Under the pieces are notes generated by a model. The model saw only the letters and a program-made list of their open reading frames with translations, had not been told where the DNA came from and ran no database searches. A stretch of 64,000 nucleotides of DNA from positions 1-64,000 of the forward strand of contig NZ_JBFDAH010000023.1 of NCBI RefSeq assembly GCF_040719265.1, given 5' to 3'. The stretch comes from Aliikangiella maris (GTDB lineage: Bacteria > Pseudomonadota > Gammaproteobacteria > Enterobacterales > Kangiellaceae). Shown here in pieces: positions 53,450-63,035 of this stretch; position 1 is the first letter of the stretch; each line of letters starts with the position of its first letter. Made by a program: the position numbers and the translations under genes.

Positions 53450-54142
53450 TTAAGTTGCCGCCTGAATATCATTATCACCAACCGACATGGATATTATTTT
53501 ACTAATATCAGCCAAACTACGCCCGCTTTCCTGCTGCCAGAGGTTAAACGCCTGCTGCGTCAACTTAATATCTCGCTGCGACGTTGGATGTTTATCGACA
53601 ATTTTATGTGCGATTAAATAGGCAGAAACATCACGTGATATCACAAAAGTAGACTTACCAATCGCACGTAAAAAATAAGGGCCAATATTACCGCCAAGTC
53701 GACAACCATTCTTTTTTAAATAAAGCCAAAGCTGAGTAATTTCTGCTTCCGGCCAATCGGCAATAAGCTTAGCAAATCCACCATGTTTTTTTGATTCGAT
53801 TTTAATAAAATATGCATTTTCACGTACGGCTTTAACCTTGGTAAGGTGGCGAACAATACGTTTATCAGTGGCCATTCTTTCTATTTGTTCATCACTGGCT
53901 AATGCCAGTTTTTCAGGTGAAAATCCCCAAAAAACTTCTTCAAACCCGGGCCATTTATTTTCAATGACTCGCCAAACAAATCCCGACTGAAAGATTTTTT
54001 TAGTCATTTCGGCCATGCAAACCGTATCAGAAAGCTGACTGATTTGATCAGGTGTCAGCGTTTTTGGCATTAGACTTTCTAATGCTTTTTTACCACCTTT
54101 ACGTAACGCTGCCCGTTCATATATTTGTGAAAATTTTTCCAT
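53450..54142 (-). CDS. DNA-3-methyladenine glycosylase I (Tag-like)
   Basis: 230 residues, helical HhH-GPD type. MKTLTPDQISQ-like N terminus leads into SGFVWRVIENKWPGFEEVFWGF, a Tag-family signature, and SKKHGGFAKLIADW; the core includes KNGCRLGGNIGPYFLRAIGKSTFVISRDV. The family removes 3-methyladenine. Compared with E. coli Tag it is longer and lacks some zinc-site cysteines as far as I can see, so it may belong to a diverged subgroup. Confidence 0.78.
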   Translation of the reverse strand: MEKFSQIYERAALRKGGKKALESLMPKTLTPDQISQLSDTVCMAEMTKKIFQSGFVWRVIENKWPGFEEVFWGFSPEKLALASDEQIERMATDKRIVRHLTKVKAVRENAYFIKIESKKHGGFAKLIADWPEAEITQLWLYLKKNGCRLGGNIGPYFLRAIGKSTFVISRDVSAYLIAHKIVDKHPTSQRDIKLTQQAFNLWQQESGRSLADISKIISMSVGDNDIQAAT

Positions 54143-54177
54143 AATTTTTCAACGTTATTTTGCTTTGAGGTAAAATG

Positions 54178-54225
54178 GAAAACTCAGTCAGTTAACCTGT
54201 CAATGATAAATAAAACTGACTGAGT
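54178..54225 (-). terminator. Intrinsic terminator after the DsbA-like gene
   Basis: 12-bp perfect stem ACTCAGTCAGTT / AACTGACTGAGT (54182-54193 with 54214-54225), 20-base loop, followed on the minus strand by TTTTCC. Confidence 0.8.
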
Positions 54226-54263
54226 CTAATAAGAAAATGATTAAGTGTATAACCCTTATTCGA

Positions 54264-55127
54264 TTATTTGGCGCGACAACTGTGCTCTTTTTGCAACAGC
54301 TCATCGACCAGCTCAAAAACCTTTTCTCTGCCACCAGCCGAAGAAATATCGGTTAAATATCGATGATTAACCATGATCTGCGGAACATGAGCAATTTTAT
54401 ATTTGGTTAAATATTCAAAGTCTTTACTAATGGCTTCGCTGATTCCTTTTTGATCATTTAGTGCTTCGAGGGCTTTGGCTTCATCCGCGCCATGATCTGC
54501 TAAAAATTTAGCGGCTTCTTCGGCATTACCAAATAATTTCTTTTCTTTATGTACACGCTCAAATAGGGCATGTTGGACTTTATCTAATATGCCCAATTTA
54601 ATCGCCGCATGATGCACTAATAGCAAAGAACCAAACTCTTGTCGTCCTAAATGGGTCGGCACCGAAATAAATTGAACTTTTCCTTTATTTTTTTCACGCC
54701 AAGCCTGAGCAAAAGGTTCCAGGTCATAACAATGTGGACATTGGTAAGCATAAAACTCCATCACTACGGGTTGTTCGCAAGTAAATTGCGGCTCTACTTC
54801 TCGGAAAGGTCCTTCGACTTTTAACAAGTCACCAGATTTTGCGCTACCGTGATCGTGTCCCGCATGGCTGTCTTGACCTTCATGAGCATCATGTCCTTGG
54901 TGAGCGTCATGTTCTGCATGATTGGCAGTTTCCTCGGTTTCAGCTTGTTTTGCTGCCTGTGACTTTGCCTGAGCAGCATCCTCTGACTTGTTTTTCTCAG
55001 CCGAACTTGAAGCATCAGTTGCTGGAGATGCGACAGCCGCAGGCGTGGTTTCTTTAGATTTATTATCTTCCTGTTGACAAGCAGACAACAGGGTTATTGC
55101 CAACAAAAGGCTCACTAAATATTTCAC
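54264..55127 (-). CDS. DsbA-like thiol:disulfide oxidoreductase, lipoprotein with His-rich linker
   Basis: 287 residues from GTG 55127 (GGGAG five bases upstream). A lipoprotein signal ends in LLSAC. An Ala/Glu/Lys/Ser-rich linker then leads to a His/Asp/Gly-rich stretch (residues about 70-95, repeats of HD, HE, DAH, GHDH) that may bind Zn or Cu. The thioredoxin-like domain has CPHC in FYAYQCPHCYDLEPF and cis-Pro near HVPQIMVN, as in DsbA. It may oxidise envelope proteins or act in metal or redox handling. Own terminator downstream. Confidence 0.88.
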   Translation of the reverse strand: MKYLVSLLLAITLLSACQQEDNKSKETTPAAVASPATDASSSAEKNKSEDAAQAKSQAAKQAETEETANHAEHDAHQGHDAHEGQDSHAGHDHGSAKSGDLLKVEGPFREVEPQFTCEQPVVMEFYAYQCPHCYDLEPFAQAWREKNKGKVQFISVPTHLGRQEFGSLLLVHHAAIKLGILDKVQHALFERVHKEKKLFGNAEEAAKFLADHGADEAKALEALNDQKGISEAISKDFEYLTKYKIAHVPQIMVNHRYLTDISSAGGREKVFELVDELLQKEHSCRAK

Positions 55128-55341
55128 AATCACTCCCAAAATGGTTCTTGACCCTATCTATTATTTGCAAGGCATCATATCAATATTGCAGCAAAAGGCA
55201 AAGTGACCACCGGTCAACATTGTTAATAATTACTATATTTGAAGATATTTACGCAAAATCGGTCAACATATCGATCAACACAATAAGCATTCACCATTTG
55301 CTAAGCGCTTAGCCGCTAAAGAAAATAATCCATACGGCGTA

Positions 55342-56574
55342 TTAGCATTGATTTAACTTGGAAGATTCGTCATTGGTTAGGCTGGACTTTATACCGACAT
55401 TGAATTGAACGGTAATAAAAACAATTAACGTACCGGTCAACAATAAATAAGCGATTGGATTACCCGTACCATCAAAAGCAAATGCTAAAATAGGTCCAGC
55501 GAGGGCTCCGCAACCATACCGAAATGTACCAATCACAGCGGTTGCAGTGCCGGCATGTTCTTTAAACTGCTGCAATATGATGGCATCAGTATTAGTTGAC
55601 ATAATGGCGACAACCGCAATGATTGTCATAAACACGGCAATAATTGCGTAAGGATTAGCTTCATTTACCATTAATAGCAAAAATAAAATACTGGCGACTA
55701 AAAGTAACCAGCCCGCCAATTTAAGGATTCGAGGCGAGCCCCAAACAGGTACCAGGCGAGTGTTAATCCAATTGCCTAACATCAGCCCCCCAACATTTAG
55801 TGCAAATAGTAAACTAAATTGTTGTTCCGAAAATTCAAAAATCTCCAAATACAAAAAAGAGACGGAAGTAATATAGGTGAAAAACATGACTGCAAGTGTC
55901 ATGCTAATCACTAAAAATCCGTGACAGTGACGAGCCGACAAGACACGATGATATCGTCTGATAAAACTGAGCGGCTTTTGTGTTGCAGTAGAATGATTGG
56001 CCTCATTTTGCTCTTCAATTTCAATGTTTGCTTTTTTAGGCTGTGGGAAAAACAATATAGCTAAAACCAGCATGACTGCACTATAAACCCCCAAAACCTC
56101 AAAAATAAGCGGCCATTGGGCAAATGTCAGAATATAACCGCCAATTGCTGGAGCAATCATCGGGGCAATCATCATAATCATCGACACATAGGATAATCCT
56201 TTCGCTGTATCTTTTTCATAGATTTCGCGGATCGCCCCGGGAATAACTACCGTTGCAGCACCACCTAAAAATGCCTGTAAAAAGCGTAAAACTAAAAACA
56301 GCTCAATATTACTTACCCAGGCCAAGGCAAATGAGCAAAGGGATGAACCTAAAAGACCACCGATTAGCAGCGGACGGCGTCCAAAATGATCAGCCAGAGG
56401 TCCAAAAATAAACATACCAAATCCAAAACCAGCCAAAAACACACTTAAGGAGTTTTGTACGATTTCGATAGGTGATTCGAAGCTCACCGCCAATAGTGGT
56501 AAAGCGGGTAAATACATATCAATCGCCAATGGGGTAATGGCAAAAATGGCAGCAAATAAAGCAAGAATACGCAT
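55342..56574 (-). CDS. Bcr/CflA family multidrug efflux MFS transporter
   Basis: 410 residues from ATG 56574 (AGG spaced eight bases), with twelve membrane helices. The family signature LAIDMYLPALP in helix 1, GPLADHFGRRPLLIGG between helices 2 and 3, and RFLQAFLGGAATVVIPGAIREIY identify Bcr/CflA proton-drug antiporters. Longer starts are in frame but hydrophobic-poor. Divergent from a LysR regulator whose start is 177 bp away, so they may form a regulator-exporter pair. Confidence 0.9.
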   Translation of the reverse strand: MRILALFAAIFAITPLAIDMYLPALPLLAVSFESPIEIVQNSLSVFLAGFGFGMFIFGPLADHFGRRPLLIGGLLGSSLCSFALAWVSNIELFLVLRFLQAFLGGAATVVIPGAIREIYEKDTAKGLSYVSMIMMIAPMIAPAIGGYILTFAQWPLIFEVLGVYSAVMLVLAILFFPQPKKANIEIEEQNEANHSTATQKPLSFIRRYHRVLSARHCHGFLVISMTLAVMFFTYITSVSFLYLEIFEFSEQQFSLLFALNVGGLMLGNWINTRLVPVWGSPRILKLAGWLLLVASILFLLLMVNEANPYAIIAVFMTIIAVVAIMSTNTDAIILQQFKEHAGTATAVIGTFRYGCGALAGPILAFAFDGTGNPIAYLLLTGTLIVFITVQFNVGIKSSLTNDESSKLNQC

Positions 56575-56751
56575 TTTAGATACCTGCGAACACATCGAAC
56601 ATCGTACAGTGCCCTGCATAACCGGTTCGATGTAGAGAAATAACCAATAGGCAATTAGTATAAAACGAGCTAAACTATGCGTAAACAACATAAATCAAAT
56701 ACCAACTATTACATCTATGCATACATCCTTAGTAATGAGAAGTGCCAACAA

Positions 56752-57660
56752 ATGACTCTGCCTTACGATCTGGCTTTATTACCTGCCTTAAAAGTGCTGC
56801 TCACCGAAAAGAATATTTCTCGTGCAGCCGATAGGATGCTTTTGTCCCAACCAGCAATGAGCCGCATTTTTTCTCGCCTAAAGTCAGATTTTAATGATCC
56901 TTTAATGGTGAGAGCCGGTAATCGCTATCAATTAACCCCTAAAGCACAAATTATTCTGCAACAACTCAACCAACTTCTGCCACAGTTAGAAAACCTCTCC
57001 AAAAGCGAAGAGTTGGTACTCACAGAAATCGCTCAAAACGTAACCATATCAGGAACCGATATGGACATTATTTTTATCAGTAAACGAATTAATCATATCA
57101 GGCAACGTGCACCACGCTTAAAACTTAACTTTCGGCATAGCAGCCGCCACATTATTGATGACTTAATTGCAGCCCAAATTGATCTTGCATTAACCGCACT
57201 CGATGATGAGCGGGCCGGGGTTTACCGTAAACCAATTTCACAAGAAGGATTTGTTGTTATTGCAGGCCCCCAAAATCCGCTGTGTGCGAGTACAATGAAT
57301 TTGGACAACTACTTGGCTCAACAGCATGGTATCTTTTCGTTTGCCGAGCCAATGCGAGGAAAAATTGATATTGCTTTAGATCAGCTGGGTTATCAGCGGG
57401 ATATCAGTGTTTCAATACCAACATTTTTGCAGATTCCCCCTTTTTTATCCGATCCCAATTTACTATTCTCTGTACCGCTGAGTTTTGCAATGTACTTATC
57501 TGATCATTTTCCTATCAAAATATTGCCTCTACCTTTTAAATCACAAAAATTGACGATTTATTTATATTGGCATGAGCGTCAACATAACGAGCCACTTCAT
57601 CAATGGATTCGAAACAATTTGCTTGATCCAACGCTAGATGAAATACAGCCCGCTATGTAA
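56752..57660 (+). CDS. LysR family transcriptional regulator
   Basis: 302 residues from ATG 56752. The helix-turn-helix TEKNISRAADRMLLSQPAMSRIFSRLKS is typical; the effector domain spans about 90-300. The frame can be extended 25 codons upstream to 56677, but the extension is unlike family N termini and overlaps the exporter region. It probably controls the divergent Bcr/CflA exporter. Effector unknown. Confidence 0.9.
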   Translation: MTLPYDLALLPALKVLLTEKNISRAADRMLLSQPAMSRIFSRLKSDFNDPLMVRAGNRYQLTPKAQIILQQLNQLLPQLENLSKSEELVLTEIAQNVTISGTDMDIIFISKRINHIRQRAPRLKLNFRHSSRHIIDDLIAAQIDLALTALDDERAGVYRKPISQEGFVVIAGPQNPLCASTMNLDNYLAQQHGIFSFAEPMRGKIDIALDQLGYQRDISVSIPTFLQIPPFLSDPNLLFSVPLSFAMYLSDHFPIKILPLPFKSQKLTIYLYWHERQHNEPLHQWIRNNLLDPTLDEIQPAM

Positions 57661-57750
57661 CAGCGAACGGGCTATCTAAATACTTATCGATAATTTAATG
57701 GACGAACAGCATAATGCCAATGAGCTCACCGACATTAAATGACAAACTCT

Positions 57751-57814
57751 GTTGATAACGAACTCGGTTGATATCAAGTCCTGTTGATATCGAGTTTGGT
57801 TGATAACAAAATGT
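57751..57814. repeat. Four tandem 16-bp repeats, GTTGATAWC type
   Basis: Units at 57751, 57767, 57783 and 57799 all begin GTTGATA(A/T)C and differ in their second halves (units 1 and 3: GAACTCG, GAGTTTG). They lie between the LysR 3' end and the 3' end of the convergent small gene at 57869. Confidence 0.85.
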
Positions 57815-57868
57815 GCTGTTAATAAAATTCGTGATGAAAATCAGATTGACTATTTTATCTTGAAGACA

Positions 57869-58300
57869 TCAAATCGAATCAGGCTTGGCATTTAAATATT
57901 CAATCAGCGCTTCCCGTTCATTGGCGCTGTGATAAGCACGCATTTCTAACTGAAAGCCGGCACAAGCGATTTCAATCGCGTTATAGGGAGTCAGCATGAG
58001 CAAAATTTTACCTTCTTCATTATCATCCAACAAATACCAACCGGGTTCAGAATCCAGACTGACCTCATCGAGTTCGCTCAAATAATCATCTCGTTCCAAA
58101 TGATGATACTCTAAAGGACATAAGTCACTTCCTTGAAAAGTCACCACTTGATAAGTTTTAGGAACCGATAAAAAATCCCGCTTTACAGAATACAGCAAGA
58201 TTAATTTTTGCCCATCGACATTTGAATCCATCATCAAAATCCAATCATTGATAAATTCGGTGTCAAACATGGGAAGCTGGTCAAAAGTCTCCAATTGCAA
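57869..58300 (-). CDS. Hypothetical protein
   Basis: 143 residues, acidic, mixed alpha/beta, without a signal peptide or membrane segment. The central GWYLLDDNEEGKILLMLTPYN and the terminal SANEREALIEYLNAKPDSI are the best-defined parts. ATG 58300 has GGGAG some distance upstream. No family recognised. Single gene close to minE. Confidence 0.7.
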   Translation of the reverse strand: MQLETFDQLPMFDTEFINDWILMMDSNVDGQKLILLYSVKRDFLSVPKTYQVVTFQGSDLCPLEYHHLERDDYLSELDEVSLDSEPGWYLLDDNEEGKILLMLTPYNAIEIACAGFQLEMRAYHSANEREALIEYLNAKPDSI

Positions 58301-58545
58301 AGGTCTTCTCCCTTTTGTAGTTCATCTGATTGATACAAAGTTTGGCGAGTTTGCAGCGGGCGTGGGGAAAAATCAATGAATAGTCTGATGCAATGATAAT
58401 TTTGCGCAAGAATTCACGCAAAACATTGAGTAATGTCAAATATGGCGCTCATTGACAATACCTAGTCAATACCTAAGTAGTCCACAATCTTTGAAGGACT
58501 ACTCAGGTTAGTAATATTTGGGCGCTAATCGAAAACGCTATTGAA

Positions 58546-58806
58546 TTACTCTTTAATTTGTTCAGTTAAAGTTAAATTCAATTCAAGCACATCCAAACCA
58601 CCACTTTCATCGAGTTCGATATTGATGTTTTCTTCTGACACCTGAACATATTTAGAAACCACCTGAATAATGTCTTGCTTGAGTTGCGGTAAATAATCAG
58701 GTCCTGAGCGGTTTTTTCTCTCGTGTGCCACAATAATCTGCAATCGCTCTTTTGCCAGCGAAGCAGTATTCTTCTTTTTACTTTTAAAGTAATCTAACAA
58801 CGCCAT
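58546..58806 (-). CDS. minE: MinE, topological specificity factor of cell division
   Basis: 86 residues. The N-terminal anti-MinCD segment LLDYFKSKKKNTASLAKERLQIIVAHER and the C-terminal dimerisation domain (YLPQLKQDIIQVVSKYVQV, INIELDESGGLDVLELNLTL) are complete. It drives pole-to-pole oscillation of MinD. Starts two bases after the minD stop. A hairpin at 58476-58503 follows but lacks a clear U-run. Confidence 0.96.
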   Translation of the reverse strand: MALLDYFKSKKKNTASLAKERLQIIVAHERKNRSGPDYLPQLKQDIIQVVSKYVQVSEENINIELDESGGLDVLELNLTLTEQIKE

Positions 58807-58808
58807 AA

Positions 58809-59618
58809 TTAAGTACCAAAAATTCGCTTAAGTAATCCTTTTTTCTCGACATTTAAAAATCTCAATTCAACCTCATTACCGAGCAATCTATCAATCGCAT
58901 CAGAATAGGCCTTCCCAGCATCGCTATTGGTATCGAGAATAACCGGTTGTCCGAGGTTTGACGCTTTCAATACCGATTCTGACTCAGGAATAACTCCCAG
59001 TAGTTTAAGTGCCAAAATATCATTGATATCTTCAACCCCTAACATCTCACCTTCATTAACCCGCTGAGGATTATAGCGAGTAATCAGTAAGTGCTCTTTA
59101 ACTGGCTCAAGACCTTTTTCTGCACGCAATGACTTGCTTTGTAAAATGCCTAAAATTCGATCAGAGTCACGCACCGAAGAAACTTCTGGATTAGTTGTCA
59201 CAATGGCTTCGTCAGCATAATACAGTGCCATTAAAGCCCCCATTTCAATGCCCGCAGGAGAATCACAAATAATATAGTCGAATTCTGCTTTAAGCTGATC
59301 GATGATTTTACCGACCCCTTCTTTGGTTAACGCATCTTTATCACGGGTTTGCGATGCCGGTAAAATATATAAACCTTCAACGCGTTTATCTTTAATCAGC
59401 GTTTGACTTAAGTTTGACTCACCATTGATCAGGTTAACAAAATCAAATACGACCCGGCGCTCGCACCCCATAATCAAATCAAGGTTTCGCAAACCAATAT
59501 CAAAATCAACAACAACAGTCTTATGCCCTTTCAGGGCCAATCCGGTGGCAATTGCTGCGCTGGAAGTTGTTTTGCCAACACCGCCTTTGCCCGAGGTAAC
59601 GACAATTACTCTCGACAT
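58809..59618 (-). CDS. minD: MinD, septum-site ATPase
   Basis: 269 residues of the ParA/MinD family: deviant Walker A VTSGKGGVGKTTSSAAI, switch motifs VDFDIGLRNLDLIMG and CDSPAGIE, C-terminal amphipathic targeting helix (KKGLLKRIFGT). It recruits MinC to the polar membrane. Middle gene of minCDE. Confidence 0.97.
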   Translation of the reverse strand: MSRVIVVTSGKGGVGKTTSSAAIATGLALKGHKTVVVDFDIGLRNLDLIMGCERRVVFDFVNLINGESNLSQTLIKDKRVEGLYILPASQTRDKDALTKEGVGKIIDQLKAEFDYIICDSPAGIEMGALMALYYADEAIVTTNPEVSSVRDSDRILGILQSKSLRAEKGLEPVKEHLLITRYNPQRVNEGEMLGVEDINDILALKLLGVIPESESVLKASNLGQPVILDTNSDAGKAYSDAIDRLLGNEVELRFLNVEKKGLLKRIFGT

Positions 59619-59652
59619 TGAATTTATTCCTCTTTATTAATTACTTAAATAC

Positions 59653-60516
59653 CTAGAGCTTGTCTATTGTTAACTGCTCTTGCTCTAATCGAACGACAGC
59701 CGATTGCTTCCAGAGTTCTTTTGGCAGCGCATCGCTTAACCAGTAAGTCCCTGCTATTGATACTAATTCAGCTTCTAAACAATGGCAATATATGGCCGCA
59801 TTTTGTTCTCCTGAAGCCCCCGCAATGGCTCGCCCACGAAGACTGCCATAAATATGAATATTGCCATCAGCAATTACCTCTGCGCCGTGACTGACAGTTC
59901 CAACAACAATCAGATCACTTTCTTTCGCATAGACTTGCTGACCTGAACGAATATTTTGTCTGATCACTTTTGCACTTTTAAAGCCTGGCACCTCATACGA
60001 TAAATGCGCATTAACTAAGCTTTCCTGTGGTTGCTTATCATCAGATAAATGACCGCTTTTTTCGAATTCACTGGCAGAATTATCTACCCTCAGCCCAGAT
60101 TCAACATCAGTTGACTCATCTGATGCCGTTGTCAAAAGATCAACTTTTGTCGCTTTTGACTGAGTCACAACGGCCATACCGGCTTGTTGTACCAGCACTT
60201 TGTGTTCTTTTGAGGCATGACTAATACCGACACAGACAAAATCATGCACCTCAACCAGTTTTTTTAATGCGGCAAAATCCAAGGATTGATCGGCGACTTG
60301 TTCGATATTGATAATCAAAGGAGCCCGATAAAAGAAATCTTTTGCGGCGGCCAGTTTTTTATTCAGTTGTTGATCAACTATTGTCAGATCATTGGTATCG
60401 AGATGTAGAACAGATAACGGAAACATACTGCCTTTAATTTCTGCACTCGCAATTTCTTGAGTGTCTACTTGAGTTTCTAAATTGGCTGGACTTTGTTGAG
60501 TCCGCTTGGTTGGCAT
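59653..60516 (-). CDS. minC: MinC, septum inhibitor
   Basis: 287 residues, somewhat longer than typical because of a polar linker (about 120-175). The N-terminal MinC_N domain (SMFPLSVLHLDTNDL-type) precedes the C-terminal beta-helix: VKQ-like VIRQNIRSGQQVYAKESDLIVVGTVSHGAEVIADGNIHIYGSLRGRAIAGASG, quoted here only by its start and end motifs SGQQVYAKESDL and GSLRGRA. It blocks FtsZ polymerisation at poles. First gene of minCDE; 34 bp to minD. Confidence 0.95.
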   Translation of the reverse strand: MPTKRTQQSPANLETQVDTQEIASAEIKGSMFPLSVLHLDTNDLTIVDQQLNKKLAAAKDFFYRAPLIINIEQVADQSLDFAALKKLVEVHDFVCVGISHASKEHKVLVQQAGMAVVTQSKATKVDLLTTASDESTDVESGLRVDNSASEFEKSGHLSDDKQPQESLVNAHLSYEVPGFKSAKVIRQNIRSGQQVYAKESDLIVVGTVSHGAEVIADGNIHIYGSLRGRAIAGASGEQNAAIYCHCLEAELVSIAGTYWLSDALPKELWKQSAVVRLEQEQLTIDKL

Positions 60517-60976
60517 GACTTAAAACTCTCCGTTTGTTAATCTTATTTTAGTTGTATCTATTCACTGGCAAATACATTATAGAGTGTCATCACGCTTATT
60601 GCAGCGCTCGATTTACTCAGCTAACCATGAAGTTTCAGCAAAATTTGTGTAAGCTATTTGCAGACATTATCGACAATCTTACCTGAATAATGATCTGATA
60701 CAATCGATAACTTTAGACAACGCTTTAGCAATTAAATTTTAGCGTATAACTTTTAGCATATAACTAGTAGCCAATAGCGAATTGAGCCAAGTTGAACACA
60801 ACTCCAGTTTAGCCAACCATCAATTATAATATAATATTGATTAAATGCAGATCACTTTTTATCAACGCGCTACTTTAATAATTCACTCTGTCAAATGAAC
60901 CAAAATGATGACTTTCATAAATAATACTTTGTTAATACCTGATATCTCATAATTAGTCTATTAATTCACCAATCTA
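60517..60976. other. Long gene-free stretch upstream of minC
   Basis: 460 bp, AT-rich, with two 14-bp direct repeats at 60737-60764. It should hold the min operon promoter. No RNA gene or further motif seen. Confidence 0.5.
60737..60764. repeat. Two tandem 14-bp repeats
   Basis: TTTTAGCGTATAAC (60737-60750) and TTTTAGCATATAAC (60751-60764), one mismatch. Confidence 0.7.
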
Positions 60977-61276
60977 TTATCTTTTAGGCGCGATTCCTTT
61001 ATCATCAAGTTTGATTAAAATTTCTTCTTTTTGATTCTTACGCACTTCCAACCAATGGATATCTTTTTGTGCGCCAATCATGGCATACAGTGCATTTAAG
61101 CTAACTTCCGGGAGTGTTCGCTTTAACTGTGCATAAATTTCAATCGGATCATTTTGCATAAATTCATCGACTGTATAAATATTCACCTGCGCCAACATCT
61201 GCTCGCTCTTTGGCCCTAATCCTTTGAGATCAGATATTCGGGCTATTTTATTATTTGACTCATTTGTTTGACTCAT
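60977..61276 (-). CDS. Stand-alone TfoX C-terminal domain protein
   Basis: 99 residues. ISDLKGLGPKSEQMLAQVNI and DEFMQNDPIEIYAQLKR, ALYAMIGAQKDIHWLE match the helix-hairpin-helix-like C-terminal domain of TfoX/Sxy competence regulators; the N-terminal TfoX domain is absent. Similar single-domain proteins occur in other gammaproteobacteria. Role unknown; DNA-related by its HhH-like motif. Confidence 0.82.
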   Translation of the reverse strand: MSQTNESNNKIARISDLKGLGPKSEQMLAQVNIYTVDEFMQNDPIEIYAQLKRTLPEVSLNALYAMIGAQKDIHWLEVRKNQKEEILIKLDDKGIAPKR

Positions 61277-61487
61277 TCATCTACTACTCGATATGTTAAT
61301 TAACGCAAACGTTAAGCATATGTCGACTTACAGCAAACTTTCAATTGAAAAAAAGTGATATAAAGTTAAGTAATATTTTAGCGCATAACTCATTCGGCAC
61401 ATCAGACTAGACAAATCAAAGGAGTGAAGATCGCAAATACCAGAAATAACAATTTTGGGAGAAAATTAACTGGCATCAGCAAGCTGG

Positions 61488-62423
61488 TCACGGTAAATTG
61501 GCAGGGGTTAAAATCAATCCTTGATACAAAGACTTCAAGTTATCAACACTGTTAGCTGGTACGCCTTGAGTAATCAGGGAAAAAAAAGTGTCATTAGTTA
61601 ACTCATCAAGCAACACCTGATTAATTCTGGCAATTGCTTTTTTACCCCAATTATTTTTAGTACAAACAAAATGACCCACTTCAAAATCCTGTACATCAAA
61701 TTTTTGTGCTTCAATCTGCTCAAGTGTTATCGATGCTGTTTTAATGTCTTGCTTTTTATTTTTACCCAGTTCAGCAATGGGTAACAAAACAACTTTATCC
61801 CGCGCGTTTAATTTTTCAATTTCAAACAAAGCGGACTCATCATAAAGCATATAGTCAACACGTTTGGCCAATAACATTTGAATACCTTGGCGACCAAGCC
61901 CTATCGAGTGTAACGTAATTATATTTTTATTATTGCGATATTTTTCGAAAATATCATCAATTACCACACCATATGAAACATACTTTTTGGTCACATAAAT
62001 CAATGTTGGATCTTGTAGCAGCACCTCAAATGAAAGAGGTCTTTCTTGAGGAAATCGATGTAAATTATTTTTTAAAATAACTAACGAATTTTGCAACCCT
62101 ATTCGACTCGGCAATGAAAATAAAATATGCTTTTCACGAGCTTTAGTTTTAAACATGCCATATGCGCAAATATTTTTACCCGCACGCATCGTTTGAACCA
62201 TTCTGGCTAAAGGCATTTTTGTCAAGTGATGTTGGTATTCGGGAATTTGCTGGATAACCAGATTGAGTAACTCAAATCCATAACCAGTCACTTTTGAAGT
62301 TTTCTTATCAACATTAAATACTGGCGGATAATGAAAATACCCCCATTCAATCACCTCTTGGGCTATTGTGCTTTTGCTACTGAACAATAGGCAAAATACA
62401 ACAACAGTAAAACAGCTCTTCAT
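61488..62423 (-). CDS. Periplasmic solute-binding-like protein (SBP_bac_3 fold)
   Basis: 311 residues with a signal peptide (about 1-21, ...KSTIAQ). The body resembles the extracellular solute-binding family 3 (WGYFHYPPVFNVDKKTSKVTG-like start, GMFKTKAREKHILFSLPSR, LAKRVDYMLYDESALFE); closest in outline to the TIGR02285 group of orphan binding proteins. No ABC permease or ATPase nearby. It may feed an unlinked sensor or transporter. Tandem 17-bp repeats lie just upstream of its start. Confidence 0.8.
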   Translation of the reverse strand: MKSCFTVVVFCLLFSSKSTIAQEVIEWGYFHYPPVFNVDKKTSKVTGYGFELLNLVIQQIPEYQHHLTKMPLARMVQTMRAGKNICAYGMFKTKAREKHILFSLPSRIGLQNSLVILKNNLHRFPQERPLSFEVLLQDPTLIYVTKKYVSYGVVIDDIFEKYRNNKNIITLHSIGLGRQGIQMLLAKRVDYMLYDESALFEIEKLNARDKVVLLPIAELGKNKKQDIKTASITLEQIEAQKFDVQDFEVGHFVCTKNNWGKKAIARINQVLLDELTNDTFFSLITQGVPANSVDNLKSLYQGLILTPANLP

Positions 62424-63035
62424 AACAACCTGGCAAAAAAACGCAACAACACAACTGTTTCAACATCACAACTGTTTCAATACCACAATAGTTTCAGTTT
62501 CAACAAACCAAAAATTTCAACAACACAATAGATTAAAAATAATTTAGCCATAAAATAATGACTAATTCTTAAACTTTAGCAGATTTTACCGCAAATACTT
62601 CGATACTTTTCTGCTGTTGAGATAATATTGCTATTAACACATAACTTATTAGAATAAATTCAGTTTATATTTAAAGAAGGTTCATAACTTTTCATTCAAT
62701 TATTTTGGCAAATTTTTTAGTCTTACTCATTGGCTTTAATTTTGATACGCTATTCATCAACCACCGAATATGAAAAAGATGACCGATTAAAATCAGATGC
62801 ATACATTGATTAAAAAATTTTAAACGGCTATACGGTTTTAACGAACTTTGCAGAATAGGCTTATTGCTTTTTATTCATCAATCAAAAAACTGTGAGCCCT
62901 ATCAAAAAAACCAATAATTTTGGTCAGATAAGTCAACCAGGTATCAGATTTAAATAACAACAGGCTTGACCAGTCTATTGATACTTCATTAGTATGAACG
63001 CCTGAAAATTACCTGTACATGGAAAAATATCGATA
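62424..63035. other. Long intergenic region with tandem repeats
   Basis: 612 bp between divergent genes. It holds 17-bp tandem repeats at 62444-62534 and otherwise only AT-rich DNA without open frames or RNA genes that I can support. Confidence 0.55.
62444..62534. repeat. Five 17-bp repeats, CAACAACACAACTGTTT type
   Basis: Units at 62444, 62461 and 62478 are contiguous. After a six-base spacer (CAGTTT) units at 62501 and 62518 follow with more changes. They begin 20 bp upstream of the start of the solute-binding protein gene. Confidence 0.8.

Noticed and set aside
58476..58503. Terminator after minE
   Set aside because: 8-bp stem without a U-rich tail; mentioned only with minE.
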